Below, piece after piece: positions 32,886 to 42,584 of a stretch of 64,000 nt of DNA. Source of the DNA: Blautia sp. BIOML-A1. Lineage in GTDB: Bacteria; Bacillota; Clostridia; Lachnospirales; Lachnospiraceae. The translations under genes and the position numbers were made by a program. The notes below the pieces were generated by a model that searched no databases, had not been told where the DNA came from, and saw only the letters and a list, made by a program, of their open reading frames with translations. The stretch's first letter is position 1, and the number at the start of each line of letters is the position of its first letter. The stretch is taken from the NCBI RefSeq assembly GCF_009883055.1, contig NZ_WWVR01000001.1, positions 248,001-312,000 of the forward strand, given 5' to 3'.

Positions 32886-34809
32886 TTTTAATAAAGGGGA
32901 AGAGAAAAGAGAAAGAGAAACGGGAAAATCTGAAAATGCAAAATGCAGGGGTGTATTTCGGATTTTAAGTAATATACTTCTGGCAGTGACGCCGATCATT
33001 GTGTTTGAAATTGTACAGATGATAACGGTGCTGAGTGTGAGATACAAGATGTCCCAGTTAAGAACAGCCAGACAGGTCGTAACACGTCTGTTTTCAATGG
33101 AAGTGAAATATCAGCTGTATAATCTTGTTATATATTATGCACTTTTTGCGGTTATGATCCTGATTTTCAGAAAGGCTAAAGTAGCGGCAGTGGTATATAC
33201 TGTTGCACTGGTGACGGCTGCGCTGGTAAATTATTATGTGATCATGTTCAGAGGCCAGCCGTTTATGCTTCTGGATATAGTGGGAATGGGAACTGCGGCG
33301 GAGGTCGTTGGGGAATATCAGTTCCGGATGCCGAAGCTTCTGGCGCTGACGATGGTCGCGGTGTTGTGTTTCCTTGTGACCCAGCTGATATTTCAGAGAT
33401 TTGAACTGGGAGACAAAAGTGCCAGAAACAGGATCATGCGCTGGGGTGTTCTGGGGTTTGTTGCGATTGCATTATGGCAGTCTTATCCGAAAATACAGAA
33501 GATGGAGAATGTACTTTTGTGGTCCGTCAACAGTGATCATATAAACAAGGGCTATATGTATACGTTGCTCAGGGAGCTGAGATATTTTACTGTTGAGAAA
33601 CCGGAAGGATATTCAGCGGACGCAGTGGATGCGATCGCGGAGAAATATACGGAAGACACAGAAGATACAGAGACTGTACAGGCGGATAAAGAAACCGTGC
33701 AGGCGACAAATATCATTATGATTATGAATGAGAGTCTTGTGGATTTTGAAGATGTTGGTGATCTTAAGGCGAACAAGGAGATCCTTCCGTATATCAGGAG
33801 TATGAATAAGAACGTAAAGTATGGACAGATGCATGTACCAACGTTTGGTGGAGGAACGGCAAGATCGGAGTATGAGGCTCTGACAGGAAACAGTATCCAG
33901 TTTCTTCCGTCGGGAAGTGTTCCGTATCAGCTCTATGTCAGAGATCCGGAATATGGTATGGCAGATATCCTGAAAGCGCAGGGGTATCAGACGATTGCGA
34001 TGCACCCGCACAAGGCTGCAAACTGGAACCGCGAAAAGGTCTATAAGAGTATGGGATTTGACCAGTTTTTCAGTATTGAGAACTGGGGCGAAGAAATGGA
34101 CAGGCTGAGGAATTACTGCAGTGATCAGTCTCTGTATAACAGGATCATTGATTTATATAACAGCAAAGAAAAGGATCAGAAGAATTTTATATTCTGTGTA
34201 ACGATGCAGAATCATGGCGGATACACGGAAGAGAGAAGTGCCGGATATGAGCCGGATGTAAAGCTGGATTATGACGGGGAATATACGCTGGCGGAGATGT
34301 ATTTATCTCTGGCAAGACAGTCAGATGAGGCTTTTAAGAACCTGATCGGATATTTCGAAAAGGTAGACGAACCTACGATGATCGTTATGTTTGGAGATCA
34401 CTGGCCGAAACTGGAAGATGGATTTTATTCCAAAGTACTGGGAAAAAATACGGCAGCTCTGAGTCTGACGGAGAAGCAGAAGGAGTATCAGACTCCATAT
34501 GTGATCTGGACAAACTATGATTCCGAGACAGAGACAGAAGATTTCAGTTCCAATTATCTTGGAAGCTATGTTCTGAAGCTGGCGGGTGTGGAACTGCCTG
34601 CTTATAATCAGACGATCCTCAAGATAAAGGAGAAGCTTCCGGTCATTGGAATGGGAGCATACTGCGACGAAGAGGGTAACTGGTATTCTGAGGAGGAGCT
34701 TCCGAAGGAGTATCAGGATCTGGTATCAGAATACAAGATCATGCAGTACAATGATCAGTTTGAGAAAGTGGATCTGAGGGAAAATTTATTCAGGATAGGA
34801 TTAAAATAG
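32878..34809 (+). CDS. LTA synthase family membrane phosphotransferase/sulfatase
   Basis: The 643-aa protein has about six membrane segments in residues 30-205 and an extracellular alkaline-phosphatase-fold domain from about 270. Key residues match LtaS: Glu285 in MNESLVDF, nucleophile Thr327 in FGGGTARSEYEALTG, His in TMQNHGGYT, and Asp507-His508 in FGDHWP. LtaS-type enzymes move glycerol phosphate from phosphatidylglycerol to lipoteichoic acid. Family members also modify other surface glycans, so the exact substrate is open. It is the last gene of the ywlC operon and overlaps the deaminase gene. Confidence 0.9.
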   Translation: MFNFNKGEEKRERETGKSENAKCRGVFRILSNILLAVTPIIVFEIVQMITVLSVRYKMSQLRTARQVVTRLFSMEVKYQLYNLVIYYALFAVMILIFRKAKVAAVVYTVALVTAALVNYYVIMFRGQPFMLLDIVGMGTAAEVVGEYQFRMPKLLALTMVAVLCFLVTQLIFQRFELGDKSARNRIMRWGVLGFVAIALWQSYPKIQKMENVLLWSVNSDHINKGYMYTLLRELRYFTVEKPEGYSADAVDAIAEKYTEDTEDTETVQADKETVQATNIIMIMNESLVDFEDVGDLKANKEILPYIRSMNKNVKYGQMHVPTFGGGTARSEYEALTGNSIQFLPSGSVPYQLYVRDPEYGMADILKAQGYQTIAMHPHKAANWNREKVYKSMGFDQFFSIENWGEEMDRLRNYCSDQSLYNRIIDLYNSKEKDQKNFIFCVTMQNHGGYTEERSAGYEPDVKLDYDGEYTLAEMYLSLARQSDEAFKNLIGYFEKVDEPTMIVMFGDHWPKLEDGFYSKVLGKNTAALSLTEKQKEYQTPYVIWTNYDSETETEDFSSNYLGSYVLKLAGVELPAYNQTILKIKEKLPVIGMGAYCDEEGNWYSEEELPKEYQDLVSEYKIMQYNDQFEKVDLRENLFRIGLK

Positions 34810-34813
34810 GCTC

Positions 34814-34842
34814 TTGACACGAATCTGGATTTCGCATAAGAT
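34814..34842 (+). promoter_or_regulatory. Promoter of the proS T-box transcript
   Basis: TTGACA (34814-34819), a 17-bp spacer and TAAGAT (34837-34842), right after the LTA-synthase-like stop. Confidence 0.85.
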
Positions 34843-34849
34843 ATAAGTA

Positions 34850-35103
34850 ATATGCAGGATGAGATATCCTGGATAACGGCGATGAAGAGAATAGTACATG
34901 AGGAGCAATCTCAGAGAGGAATCCATATGGTGTGAGGATTCTGTGCGCGAATCGTGGAACCGGCCTCGGAGCTCTGCATAAGTGAAATGCAGCGTGGATC
35001 CAGCGTTAATGGGTTTTGAGAGAGCAATTGTTTAAGGATTGCTAATTAGGGTGGTACCGCCGAAGTCCTTCGGTCCCTTTACCGGGATCAGAGGACTTTT
35101 TTC
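34850..35103 (+). promoter_or_regulatory. T-box riboswitch controlling proS
   Basis: The 3' half carries the T-box sequence AGGGTGGTACCGCC (35048-35061), which pairs with the uncharged tRNA acceptor end, and then a terminator hairpin (AAGTCCT 35063-35069 with AGGACTT 35092-35098, TTTTTT). The 5' half holds the stem I region with GATGAAGAGAATAGTA. A proline codon, CCG (34960-34962) or CCT (34964-34966), lies where the specifier loop is expected; the exact choice needs a fold. Uncharged tRNA-Pro should allow read-through into proS. Confidence 0.92.
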
Positions 35104-35168
35104 TATGTAACAGGATGGATGATGAGCCTCTGATCTGATATAAACCATTCAGAAAAGGAGTAAGAATT

Positions 35169-36602
35169 ATGGCAAAGAAATTAGTAGAAGCTATCACTTC
35201 CATGGAGGAAGATTTTGCACAGTGGTATACTGACGTTGTTAAGAAGGCAGAGCTGTGCGGCTACACAAGTGTAAAAGGATGTATGGCGATTAAACCGGCA
35301 GGTTATGCGATCTGGGAAAATATCCAGCATGAGCTTGATCGCAGATTCAAAGAAACAGGTGTACAGAACGTATATATGCCGATGTTCATTCCGGAATCTC
35401 TTCTTCAGAAGGAGAAGGATCATGTAGAGGGATTTGCACCGGAGGTAGCATGGGTTACTCATGGCGGTCTGAATGAGCTTCAGGAGCGTCTCTGTGTACG
35501 TCCGACTTCTGAGACTCTGTTCTGTGATTTCTATCAGAAAGACATCCAGTCCCACAGAGATCTTCCGAAGGTATACAACCAGTGGTGCTCTGTAGTGCGC
35601 TGGGAGAAGACAACCCGTCCGTTCCTTCGTTCCAGAGAGTTTTTGTGGCAGGAGGGACATACTGCTCATGCAACAGCTGAGGAAGCAGAAGAGAGAACGA
35701 TTCAGATGCTGAACCTGTATGCTGATTTTTGCGAGGAAGTTCTTGCAATCCCGGTTATCAAGGGACAGAAGACTGACAAGGAGAAATTTGCAGGTGCGGT
35801 AGCAACTTACACGATCGAATCTCTGATGCATGACGGAAAGGCACTCCAGTCCGGAACCAGCCATAACTTCGGTGACGGTTTTGCCAGAGCCTTTGGCATC
35901 CAGTATACAGACAAGGATAACACACTGAAATATGTACACCAGACCTCCTGGGGTATGACAACACGTATGATCGGTGCACTGATCATGGTTCACGGTGACA
36001 ACAGCGGACTTGTTCTGCCGCCGAGAATTGCTCCGATGCAGGCTGTTATCATTCCGATCCAGCAGCGTAAAGAGGGGGTTCTTGAGAAAGCGGATGAGCT
36101 GTTTGCAGCACTGAAGGCTGCCGGAATCCGTGTCAAAGTGGATGATACAGACAGAAGCCCGGGATTCAAATTCGCAGAGCAGGAAATGAGAGGAATTCCG
36201 GTTCGTATCGAATGTGGACCGAAGGATATCGAGAACGGACAGGCTGTTATCTGCCGTCGTGATACAAGAGAGAAGTATGTGGTTACTTTTGAAGAACTGG
36301 CTGATAAGGTTCAGGAAGTTCTGGATACCATGCAGAAGGATATGCTGGAGCGTGCGCGTGCGCATCGTGATGCACATACTTATGTTGCAACAGATTATGA
36401 AGAATTCAAAGATACCATCAACAACAAACCGGGATTTGTCAAAGCTATGTGGTGCGGAAACCGCGAGTGTGAGGACAAGATCAAAGAAGATGTTCAGGCA
36501 ACATCCAGATGTATGCCGTTTGAGCAGGAACACTTAAGTGATGTCTGCGTATGCTGTGGAAAACCGGCTAAGAAGATGGTTTACTGGGGAAGAGCATACT
36601 AA
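35169..36602 (+). CDS. proS: Prolyl-tRNA synthetase, short (eukaryote/archaea-like) type
   Basis: This 477-aa class II synthetase charges tRNA-Pro. Motif 2 contains [22 protein letters not shown]; cited in parts, VRWEKTTRP and [13 protein letters not shown]. Motif 3 lies near [14 protein letters not shown]. There is no editing insertion between motifs 2 and 3. A C-terminal zinc-type domain ([11 protein letters not shown], then [11 protein letters not shown]) ends in a Tyr. This form is common in Clostridia. Transcription is governed by the T-box upstream; cca follows after 2 bp and is probably cotranscribed. Confidence 0.96.
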   Translation: MAKKLVEAITSMEEDFAQWYTDVVKKAELCGYTSVKGCMAIKPAGYAIWENIQHELDRRFKETGVQNVYMPMFIPESLLQKEKDHVEGFAPEVAWVTHGGLNELQERLCVRPTSETLFCDFYQKDIQSHRDLPKVYNQWCSVVRWEKTTRPFLRSREFLWQEGHTAHATAEEAEERTIQMLNLYADFCEEVLAIPVIKGQKTDKEKFAGAVATYTIESLMHDGKALQSGTSHNFGDGFARAFGIQYTDKDNTLKYVHQTSWGMTTRMIGALIMVHGDNSGLVLPPRIAPMQAVIIPIQQRKEGVLEKADELFAALKAAGIRVKVDDTDRSPGFKFAEQEMRGIPVRIECGPKDIENGQAVICRRDTREKYVVTFEELADKVQEVLDTMQKDMLERARAHRDAHTYVATDYEEFKDTINNKPGFVKAMWCGNRECEDKIKEDVQATSRCMPFEQEHLSDVCVCCGKPAKKMVYWGRAY

Positions 36603-36604
36603 TT

Positions 36605-37921
36605 ATGAAATTAACGATTCCATCAAATGCGGAAAAAATATTACAGGTTTTAAATGAAAATGGCTATGAAGCTTACGTGGTCGGAGGCTGTGTCCGGGAT
36701 TCTATTCTGGACAGGAATCCGAATGACTGGGATATTACCACGTCTGCGTCACCGTATCAGGTGAAGGAACTGTTTCCAAGAACGATAGATACCGGTCTTC
36801 AGCATGGTACAGTTACGGTGATGATGGACAAGGAGGGATATGAGATCACCACCTATCGGGTGGACGGCGATTATGAGGATGGCCGGCATCCGAAGGAGGT
36901 AACCTTTACTTCCAGCCTTGAGGAGGATCTGAAGCGAAGAGATTTTACGATCAATGCCATGGCATATCATCCGAAGGAAGGTCTTGTGGATCTTTTTCAT
37001 GGGATGGATGACATGAAAAACAAGATCATTCGTTGTGTAGGGGATCCGATGGAGCGTTTTCATGAGGATGCACTCAGGATCATGAGAGCGGTCCGTTTTT
37101 CCGCACAGCTTGGTTTCGAGATTGAAGAACAGACCAAAGCAGGGATCAGCAGGCTGACCTCAAACCTTAAGAATGTCAGTGCAGAGAGGATTCAGGCGGA
37201 GCTTGTGAAGCTTCTGGTTTCTCCGCATCCGGACTATCTGAGAACTGCATATGAGACAGGGATCACGAAGGAGTTTCTGCCGGAGTTTGATCTCTGTATG
37301 GAGACGGAGCAGAATACGCCGTATCATTGCTTTACGGTCGGAGAGCATATCCTTCACAGCCTTCTCTATGTGGAGGCGGACAAGGTCCTGCGTCTGACGA
37401 TGCTGCTTCACGATATTGCCAAACCGGTCATGAAGACAACGGATGAGAATGGCAGAGACCACTTTAAACGGCATGCCGCAGTGGGTGAAGAGATGTCGAA
37501 GAAGATCTTAAGGCGTCTGAAATTTGATAATGATACGATCGAAAAGGTTTCCAGGCTGATCCGTTATCATGATGACAGACCGGAGGGACAGATGCGTGCG
37601 GTGAGAAGGGCGATGAACCGGATCGGGGAGGAGCTGTTTCCACTGTATCTTGAGGTCCAGAAGGCGGATATGCTTGCCCAGAGCGAATACTGCCGGGATG
37701 AGAAGATAAAGCGTCAGGCAGACGTGAGGAAATGTTATGAGGAAATCTTGAGGGCACAGCAGTGTATTTCCATGAAGACGCTGGCTGTGACAGGAAGGGA
37801 TCTGATCCAGGCTGGTTATAAGCCGGGACCGGAGCTTGGTGAGATTCTGAACCGTCTGCTGGAGCACGTTCTGGATGTTCCGGAGGATAATACAAAAGAA
37901 AAATTAATGTCACTGATCTGA
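36605..37921 (+). CDS. cca: CCA-adding tRNA nucleotidyltransferase with HD domain
   Basis: The 438-aa class II enzyme adds or repairs the 3' CCA of tRNAs. The head domain contains VVGGCVRDSILDRNPNDWDIT with the catalytic Asp pair DWD, followed by RRDFTINAMAYHP and the ERFHEDALRIMRAVRFSAQLGF motif that reads the incoming base. Residues 245-350 are an HD phosphohydrolase domain (HCFTVGEHIL, LLHDIAKP, IRYHDDRPEG), giving the longer HD-containing form. It follows proS directly; both act in tRNA maturation and charging. Confidence 0.95.
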   Translation: MKLTIPSNAEKILQVLNENGYEAYVVGGCVRDSILDRNPNDWDITTSASPYQVKELFPRTIDTGLQHGTVTVMMDKEGYEITTYRVDGDYEDGRHPKEVTFTSSLEEDLKRRDFTINAMAYHPKEGLVDLFHGMDDMKNKIIRCVGDPMERFHEDALRIMRAVRFSAQLGFEIEEQTKAGISRLTSNLKNVSAERIQAELVKLLVSPHPDYLRTAYETGITKEFLPEFDLCMETEQNTPYHCFTVGEHILHSLLYVEADKVLRLTMLLHDIAKPVMKTTDENGRDHFKRHAAVGEEMSKKILRRLKFDNDTIEKVSRLIRYHDDRPEGQMRAVRRAMNRIGEELFPLYLEVQKADMLAQSEYCRDEKIKRQADVRKCYEEILRAQQCISMKTLAVTGRDLIQAGYKPGPELGEILNRLLEHVLDVPEDNTKEKLMSLI

Positions 37922-37929
37922 CATATATA

Positions 37930-37977
37930 AGACTGTTGCAGCTGCGTTTCGAGCAGTGGTGCAGCAGTCTTTTTTTG
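37930..37977 (+). terminator. Terminator of the proS-cca operon
   Basis: AGACTGTTGC (37930-37939) pairs with GCAGCAGTCT (37961-37970), then TTTTTTT. Confidence 0.85.
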
Positions 37978-38039
37978 GGTATTTCTGTGAAACGGAGGAC
38001 ATAAGATAGAAGGTACAAAAACAAGAGGGGGATTTTAAT

Positions 38040-39023
38040 TTGTATGATTATGGACTCAGTACACTGGAACAGTACAGCCTGACCCTGCTTTCGACAGTCC
38101 GTACAAGGGGAGCACTGCTGTGCAGGACGGAGGAAGGGCTTTTTATCCTGAAGGAATTCAAAGGGACGGAAAAGAAGCTCAGGAAGCAGCAGGAATTGCT
38201 GGAAACTCTGGCAGAGGCCGGATGCAGAGTGGATGCATATTTTGCCAATAAAGAAGGAAATCTGGTGAGCAGAGATAAGGATGGGATTCCGTATACGCTG
38301 CAGCACTGGTATGAGGGAAGGGAATGTGATACGAGATCGGAGGAGGATATCTTAAGAAGTGTCTGCACGCTGGCACAGATGCATACATTTATGAAGCTTC
38401 CGCTGGTGGAGGATTATATGGAGCCTTCTCTGGAAGATATTTATCAGAGACATAATCAGGAGCTGCGTAAGATCCGAAAGTTTATCCGCAAAAAAGGAGC
38501 ATCCTGTTCGTTTGAGAAGCTGTATCTTGCAACGGTGGAAGCATATCTGGAAAAGGGAGACCGTGCGCTTGCACTTCTGAAGGAATCGGAGTATCCGCTG
38601 CTTCGGCAGAAAGCAATGGAGGAAGGCTGTGTCTGTCATGGGGAGTACAATCAGCATAATGTCCTCATGGTAAGAAAGAAAACAGCCGTGACAAGTTTTG
38701 AACACTGGGGCTTTGATATACAGATGGCAGATCTGTATCGCTTCATGAGAAAAATACTTGAAAAATATAACTGGGATGTCCGGCTGGGAATGGAGATGCT
38801 GCATACTTATCACAAAATAAAGGAGATTTCTCCGGGAGAATGGCAGAATCTTCGGATCCGTTTTCTGTATCCGGAAAAATACTGGAAACTGGCAAACTAT
38901 TATTATTCACACAACAAGGCCTGGATTTCGGAAAAAAACACGCAGAAGCTCAGGAATCTGACAGGGCAGAAAACAGCCTGGGAAAATTTTGAGAGCAAAT
39001 GTTTCGGAAATTATCCTTTTTGA
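38040..39023 (+). CDS. CotS-family spore coat protein (kinase-like fold)
   Basis: The 327-aa protein has the bacterial CotS/YsxE layout of aminoglycoside-phosphotransferase-like kinases: a glycine-poor N-lobe with FILKEFKGTEKKL, a hinge YTLQHWYEGREC, and the catalytic loop CHGEYNQHNVLM, where HGEYNQHN stands for the usual HGD/NxxxxN. FEHWGFDIQMADLYRFMRKI takes the DxD/N position but has Trp-Gly-Phe-Asp. It starts at TTG 38040 with GGGGG 8 bp upstream. Such proteins are deposited in the spore coat; kinase activity is doubtful for several members. Confidence 0.85.
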   Translation: MYDYGLSTLEQYSLTLLSTVRTRGALLCRTEEGLFILKEFKGTEKKLRKQQELLETLAEAGCRVDAYFANKEGNLVSRDKDGIPYTLQHWYEGRECDTRSEEDILRSVCTLAQMHTFMKLPLVEDYMEPSLEDIYQRHNQELRKIRKFIRKKGASCSFEKLYLATVEAYLEKGDRALALLKESEYPLLRQKAMEEGCVCHGEYNQHNVLMVRKKTAVTSFEHWGFDIQMADLYRFMRKILEKYNWDVRLGMEMLHTYHKIKEISPGEWQNLRIRFLYPEKYWKLANYYYSHNKAWISEKNTQKLRNLTGQKTAWENFESKCFGNYPF

Positions 39024-39175
39024 TTGTTTTTTATCGAGAACAAGGTTAAAAATTAGTAAATTTGACAGTAATTGTTGGGTTTTCTCTTCCTTTTTCACGC
39101 AGGGAGGTGTATAATATAAAGCACCAATGGTCTTGGGAAAGACTGGAAAATACGATTAACAGGAGGTATAACAGT

Positions 39176-40909
39176 ATGGATTACAAAGAGGTATATGAGC
39201 AGTGGCTGTCCAACCCATACTTTGATGATGCAACAAAGGAAGAATTAAAGAATATCGCAGAAGATGACAACGAGATCAAAGAGCGTTTTTATATGGATCT
39301 GGAGTTTGGTACAGCTGGCCTTCGTGGAATCATCGGAGCAGGTACCAACCGCATGAACATCTATGTAGTAAGAAGAGCAACTCAGGGTCTTGCAAACTAC
39401 ATCGCAAAAGTAGACAAGAAGTCCCAGGGTGTGGCAATCGCTTATGATTCCCGTCATATGTCTCCGGAATTTGCTGAGGAAGCAGCTCTTTGCCTTGCAG
39501 CAAACGGAATCAAGGCATATATCTTTGAGTCTCTGAGACCGACACCGGAGCTTTCTTTTGCAGTCCGTCATCTCGGATGTGCAGCAGGTATCAACGTAAC
39601 AGCCAGCCATAACCCGCCGGAATATAACGGATACAAGGTATACTGGGAAGATGGTGCACAGATCACACCGCCTCATGACAGTGGAATCATGGGCGAGGTT
39701 AAATCCATTTCCGACTGGAACACAGTTAAGACTATGGACAAGGCAGAAGCAGAAAAAGCAGGCCTTTTCCAGGTGATCGGCAAAGAAGTAGACGATGCTT
39801 ATATGGCAGAGCTTAAGAAACAGGTTCTCCATATGGATGCCATCGAGGCAGAGGGCAAGAACCTCAAAATCGTTTACACACCACTTCACGGAACCGGAAA
39901 CATCCCGGCAAGAAGAATTCTTAAGGAACTTGGCTTTGAGAACGTTTATGTTGTTAAAGAGCAGGAGCTGCCTGACGGAGATTTCCCGACAGTAAGTTAT
40001 CCGAACCCGGAAGCAGCAGAGGCATTTGAACTTGGACTGAAGCTCGCGAAGGAAGTAGATGCAGACCTGGTACTGGCAACAGACCCGGATGCAGACCGTC
40101 TTGGTGTACGTGTGAAAGACAAGAACGGAGAGTATCATGATCTGACCGGTAATATGTCAGGATGTCTGCTGGCAAACTATGAGATCAGCCAGAAGAAAGC
40201 AATCAACGGAAGTCTTCCGGAGGATGGCGCACTGATCAAGACAATCGTTACCACAAACCTGGCAGATGCGATCGCGAAGGGATACGGAGTGAAGCTGATC
40301 GAGGTTCTGACAGGATTTAAGTTTATCGGACAGCAGATCCTTGGATTCGAGCAGAGCGGCAAGGGAAGCTATCTCTTTGGATTTGAAGAGAGCTACGGCT
40401 GCCTGATCGGTACATATGCAAGGGACAAAGATGCGATCGTTGCTACAATGGCACTCTGCGAAGCTGCTGCATACTACAAGACTCAGGGCAAGACTCTCTG
40501 GGATGCAATGATCGAGATGTACGAACAGTTTGGTTATTATAAAGATGCGATCCAGTCTGTGACCATGAAGGGAATCGAAGGACTTCAGAAGATCCAGGAG
40601 ATCATGAATTCTCTGCGTCAGAATCCGCCGGCAGAATTTGCAGGACATAAGGTAACTGCTGTAAGAGATTACAAGGCAGATACTATCACAGATGTGGCAA
40701 CAGGAGCAGTGAAACCTACAGGTCTTCCGAACTCCAACGTTCTTTATTATGAGCTGACAGATGATGCATGGGTATGCGTTCGTCCGTCCGGAACAGAGCC
40801 GAAGGTTAAATTCTACTATGGTGTGAAGGGAACTTCCCTTGAGGATGCAGATAAGAAATCTGAAACTATGGGCAAGGCAGTTCTGGACATGGTTGACTCC
40901 ATGAAATAA
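39176..40909 (+). CDS. pgcA: Phosphoglucomutase/phosphomannomutase (alpha-PGM, long type)
   Basis: The 577-aa enzyme interconverts glucose-1- and glucose-6-phosphate, linking glycolysis and cell-envelope sugar synthesis. The active-site loop TASHNPPEYNGYKVY carries the phosphoserine near residue 144. The metal loop is DPDADRLGV, the sugar loop is FGFEESYG, and the phosphate loop is RPSGTEPKVKFY. ATG 39176 has AGGAGG upstream, while in-frame sequence before it is noncoding. The length matches the long clostridial and B. subtilis PgcA type. Confidence 0.93.
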   Translation: MDYKEVYEQWLSNPYFDDATKEELKNIAEDDNEIKERFYMDLEFGTAGLRGIIGAGTNRMNIYVVRRATQGLANYIAKVDKKSQGVAIAYDSRHMSPEFAEEAALCLAANGIKAYIFESLRPTPELSFAVRHLGCAAGINVTASHNPPEYNGYKVYWEDGAQITPPHDSGIMGEVKSISDWNTVKTMDKAEAEKAGLFQVIGKEVDDAYMAELKKQVLHMDAIEAEGKNLKIVYTPLHGTGNIPARRILKELGFENVYVVKEQELPDGDFPTVSYPNPEAAEAFELGLKLAKEVDADLVLATDPDADRLGVRVKDKNGEYHDLTGNMSGCLLANYEISQKKAINGSLPEDGALIKTIVTTNLADAIAKGYGVKLIEVLTGFKFIGQQILGFEQSGKGSYLFGFEESYGCLIGTYARDKDAIVATMALCEAAAYYKTQGKTLWDAMIEMYEQFGYYKDAIQSVTMKGIEGLQKIQEIMNSLRQNPPAEFAGHKVTAVRDYKADTITDVATGAVKPTGLPNSNVLYYELTDDAWVCVRPSGTEPKVKFYYGVKGTSLEDADKKSETMGKAVLDMVDSMK

Positions 40910-40924
40910 TCAGGTAACTGGCGT

Positions 40925-41344
40925 ATGCGAGAATTTGACGAATTTATGGAAGTTGTCCGGGAAATCCGGAAGAAGTGTCCGTGGGACAGTGTGCAGACAC
41001 ATGAAAGCCTGAAACCATATCTTATGGAGGAGGCAGAGGAGGTTCTGGAAGGAATCGACCGTCTGAATGCAGAGGACGACAGCCGGAATCTCTGTGAGGA
41101 ACTTGGCGATGTACTGTTTCAGGTTGCACTTCACAGTGTGATCGCACAGGAAGAGGGACTTTTTACGATAGAGGATGTGATTTCGGGTATCGAGACCAAG
41201 ATGAAATTTCGTCATCCGAGGATTTTTTCGCCGGAAGATACAGAGGCAGTGTCTTTGTCATGGGAAGAATTGAAAGCCCGGGAAAGACAGAACAATACCC
41301 GTATTTCTGCCGATGAAAAAACAACAGCGGAGAGCCCTCAATAG
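40925..41344 (+). CDS. mazG: MazG nucleotide pyrophosphohydrolase domain protein
   Basis: The 139-aa single-domain MazG hydrolyses NTPs or dNTPs to monophosphates and acts in nucleotide pool cleaning. The metal-binding signature appears as LMEEAEEVLEGID, followed by EELGDVLFQVALHS, which together give the EExxE...ExxD pattern. The N-terminus CPWDSVQTHESL is typical. It is one domain rather than the two in E. coli MazG. It sits 15 bp after pgcA and ahead of the HU gene. Confidence 0.92.
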   Translation: MREFDEFMEVVREIRKKCPWDSVQTHESLKPYLMEEAEEVLEGIDRLNAEDDSRNLCEELGDVLFQVALHSVIAQEEGLFTIEDVISGIETKMKFRHPRIFSPEDTEAVSLSWEELKARERQNNTRISADEKTTAESPQ

Positions 41345-41355
41345 CAGGAAAAGCC

Positions 41356-41384
41356 TTGACAATTTGACACAAAAGGTATATATA
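41356..41384 (+). promoter_or_regulatory. Promoter of the HU gene
   Basis: TTGACA (41356-41361), a 17-bp spacer and TATATA (41379-41384); the long 5' UTR of about 70 bp contains an AGAGGAGG site. Confidence 0.75.
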
Positions 41385-41458
41385 TAGTAGATAGCGTGCA
41401 TATGCCAGGAAGCATTACGCAATAAATAAGAAAGAGATTATTTAGAGGAGGAAACACC

Positions 41459-41734
41459 ATGAATAAAACAGAATTAGTAGCAGCAATGGCGAAAGAAACA
41501 AACCTTTCCAAGAAGGATATTGAGGCAGTTTTAAAATCTTTCACCGACGTTGTGGCATCCGAATTAAAAAAAGGTGGAAAAATCCAGTTAGTAGGTTTTG
41601 GTACATTTGAAGTAAGTGAAAGAGCAGCAAGAGAAGGAAGAAATCCTCGTACTGGCGAAACAATGACAATCGCAGCTTCCAAGGCACCGAAATTCAAAGC
41701 AGGAAAAGCTCTGAAAGATCTGGTAAACGAATAA
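41459..41734 (+). CDS. hup: HU-family nucleoid protein
   Basis: The 91-aa dimeric DNA-bending protein reads MNKTELVAAMAKETNLSKKD and continues with VQLVGFGTFEVSERAAREGRNPRTGE in its family form (here IQLVGFGTFEVSERAAR, then EGRNPRTGE). That is the beta-arm region with the DNA-intercalating Pro in GRNPRTGE. It is flanked by its own promoter and terminator, as expected for a highly expressed gene. It lies between mazG and rqcP, the conserved place in Firmicutes. Confidence 0.96.
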   Translation: MNKTELVAAMAKETNLSKKDIEAVLKSFTDVVASELKKGGKIQLVGFGTFEVSERAAREGRNPRTGETMTIAASKAPKFKAGKALKDLVNE

Positions 41735-41749
41735 TTATAGCGTATGGCT

Positions 41750-41776
41750 GGGGGAACTTATGGTTCCCCCGTTTTT
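41750..41776 (+). terminator. Terminator of the HU gene
   Basis: GGGGGAAC (41750-41757) pairs with GTTCCCCC (41763-41770), followed by GTTTTT. Confidence 0.85.
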
Positions 41777-41793
41777 AGGTTAAAGGAGAATTT

Positions 41794-42036
41794 ATGAGAC
41801 TTGATAAATATCTGAAGATTTCACGTCTGATCAAGAGAAGAACAGTAGCGAATGAAGCCTGCGATGCGGGAAGAGTTCTGGTCAATGACCGTCCGGCCAA
41901 GGCATCCGCACAGGTTAAGGCGGGTGATACCATTGAGATTCAGTTTGGCGGAGACAAGAAGGTGCGGGTCGAGGTTCTGGACGTCAAGGACACTGTCCGC
42001 AAGGAAGATGCAGAAAATCTTTACAAATATCTCTGA
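41794..42036 (+). CDS. rqcP: S4-domain ribosome quality control protein RqcP
   Basis: The 80-aa protein consists of a single S4 RNA-binding domain (MRLDKYLKISRLIKRRTVAN, with VLVNDRPAKASAQVKAGD). This is the YabO/Hsp15-like family. RqcP binds stalled 50S subunits and works with RqcH in alanine tailing. ATG 41794 has AAAGGAG upstream. It starts the sporulation and division gene run (yabP, divIC, spoIIE), as in B. subtilis. Confidence 0.93.
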   Translation: MRLDKYLKISRLIKRRTVANEACDAGRVLVNDRPAKASAQVKAGDTIEIQFGGDKKVRVEVLDVKDTVRKEDAENLYKYL

Positions 42037-42143
42037 TACAGAGAAATGAAGTTTTGCGGTCTATTTGTCTTCCTCCTCACATAAAGTAGAAGTGTAGTCA
42101 GTCAGGCATAACTGTTCACAGGTAACAGTCAGGAGGCGGAAGG

Positions 42144-42425
42144 ATGGAACCAGGTACCGTACGGCAGCCGCACAGCTTGCTTCTGGAGAATCGGAGAAAA
42201 AGCACGATATCAGGAGTTTTGGATGTCCAGTCATTTAATGAGCAGGAAATCCTTCTTCTGACCGAGGAGGGGAAACTCCAGATAAAAGGAGAACAGCTTC
42301 ATATTAAAGGACTGGATCTGGAGAAAGGGAAAGCCGGGATTGAGGGCAAAATAAACAGTCTGATCTATCTTTCCAGAAATACTCCTCCAAAGAAAGAGAA
42401 ACTGATCAAAAGAATGTTCCGCTGA
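42144..42425 (+). CDS. yabP: Sporulation protein YabP
   Basis: The 93-aa protein has the YabP pattern: RQPHSLLLENRRKSTISGVLDV, cited as RQPHSLLLENRRK and STISGVLDV, then SFNEQEILLLTEEGKLQIKG and LHIKGLDLEKGKAGIEGKI. It acts in the mother cell during spore coat and cortex formation, and yabP-yabQ are sigma-E dependent in B. subtilis. Here the usual partner yabQ does not follow: only 159 bp of noncoding sequence separates yabP from divIC. The start has an AGGAGG nearby. Confidence 0.93.
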   Translation: MEPGTVRQPHSLLLENRRKSTISGVLDVQSFNEQEILLLTEEGKLQIKGEQLHIKGLDLEKGKAGIEGKINSLIYLSRNTPPKKEKLIKRMFR

Positions 42426-42584
42426 AATCCGGCAGTTATACGTGGCAGGAATGCTTTGGTTTCCGGTATTTTTGTGGTTTTTTGACGAATTCTTTGTTAA
42501 AGAGGTTGCTATTTCCAGCCAAAAGAGGTAAACTTTTAATAATCATGAGGAATCGCTTTTGTAATGTAGAGAGAGGAAAGCAGA

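Noticed and set aside
35181..36533. 450-codon open frame on the minus strand opposite proS
   Set aside because: proS is fully supported by motifs and a T-box; the antisense frame is Cys/His/Ser-rich with no start signals.
39063..39115. TTGACA at 39063 with TATAAT near 39110 as a pgcA promoter
   Set aside because: The two boxes are about 40 bp apart, and neither has a convincing partner at 16-18 bp, so no promoter is called.
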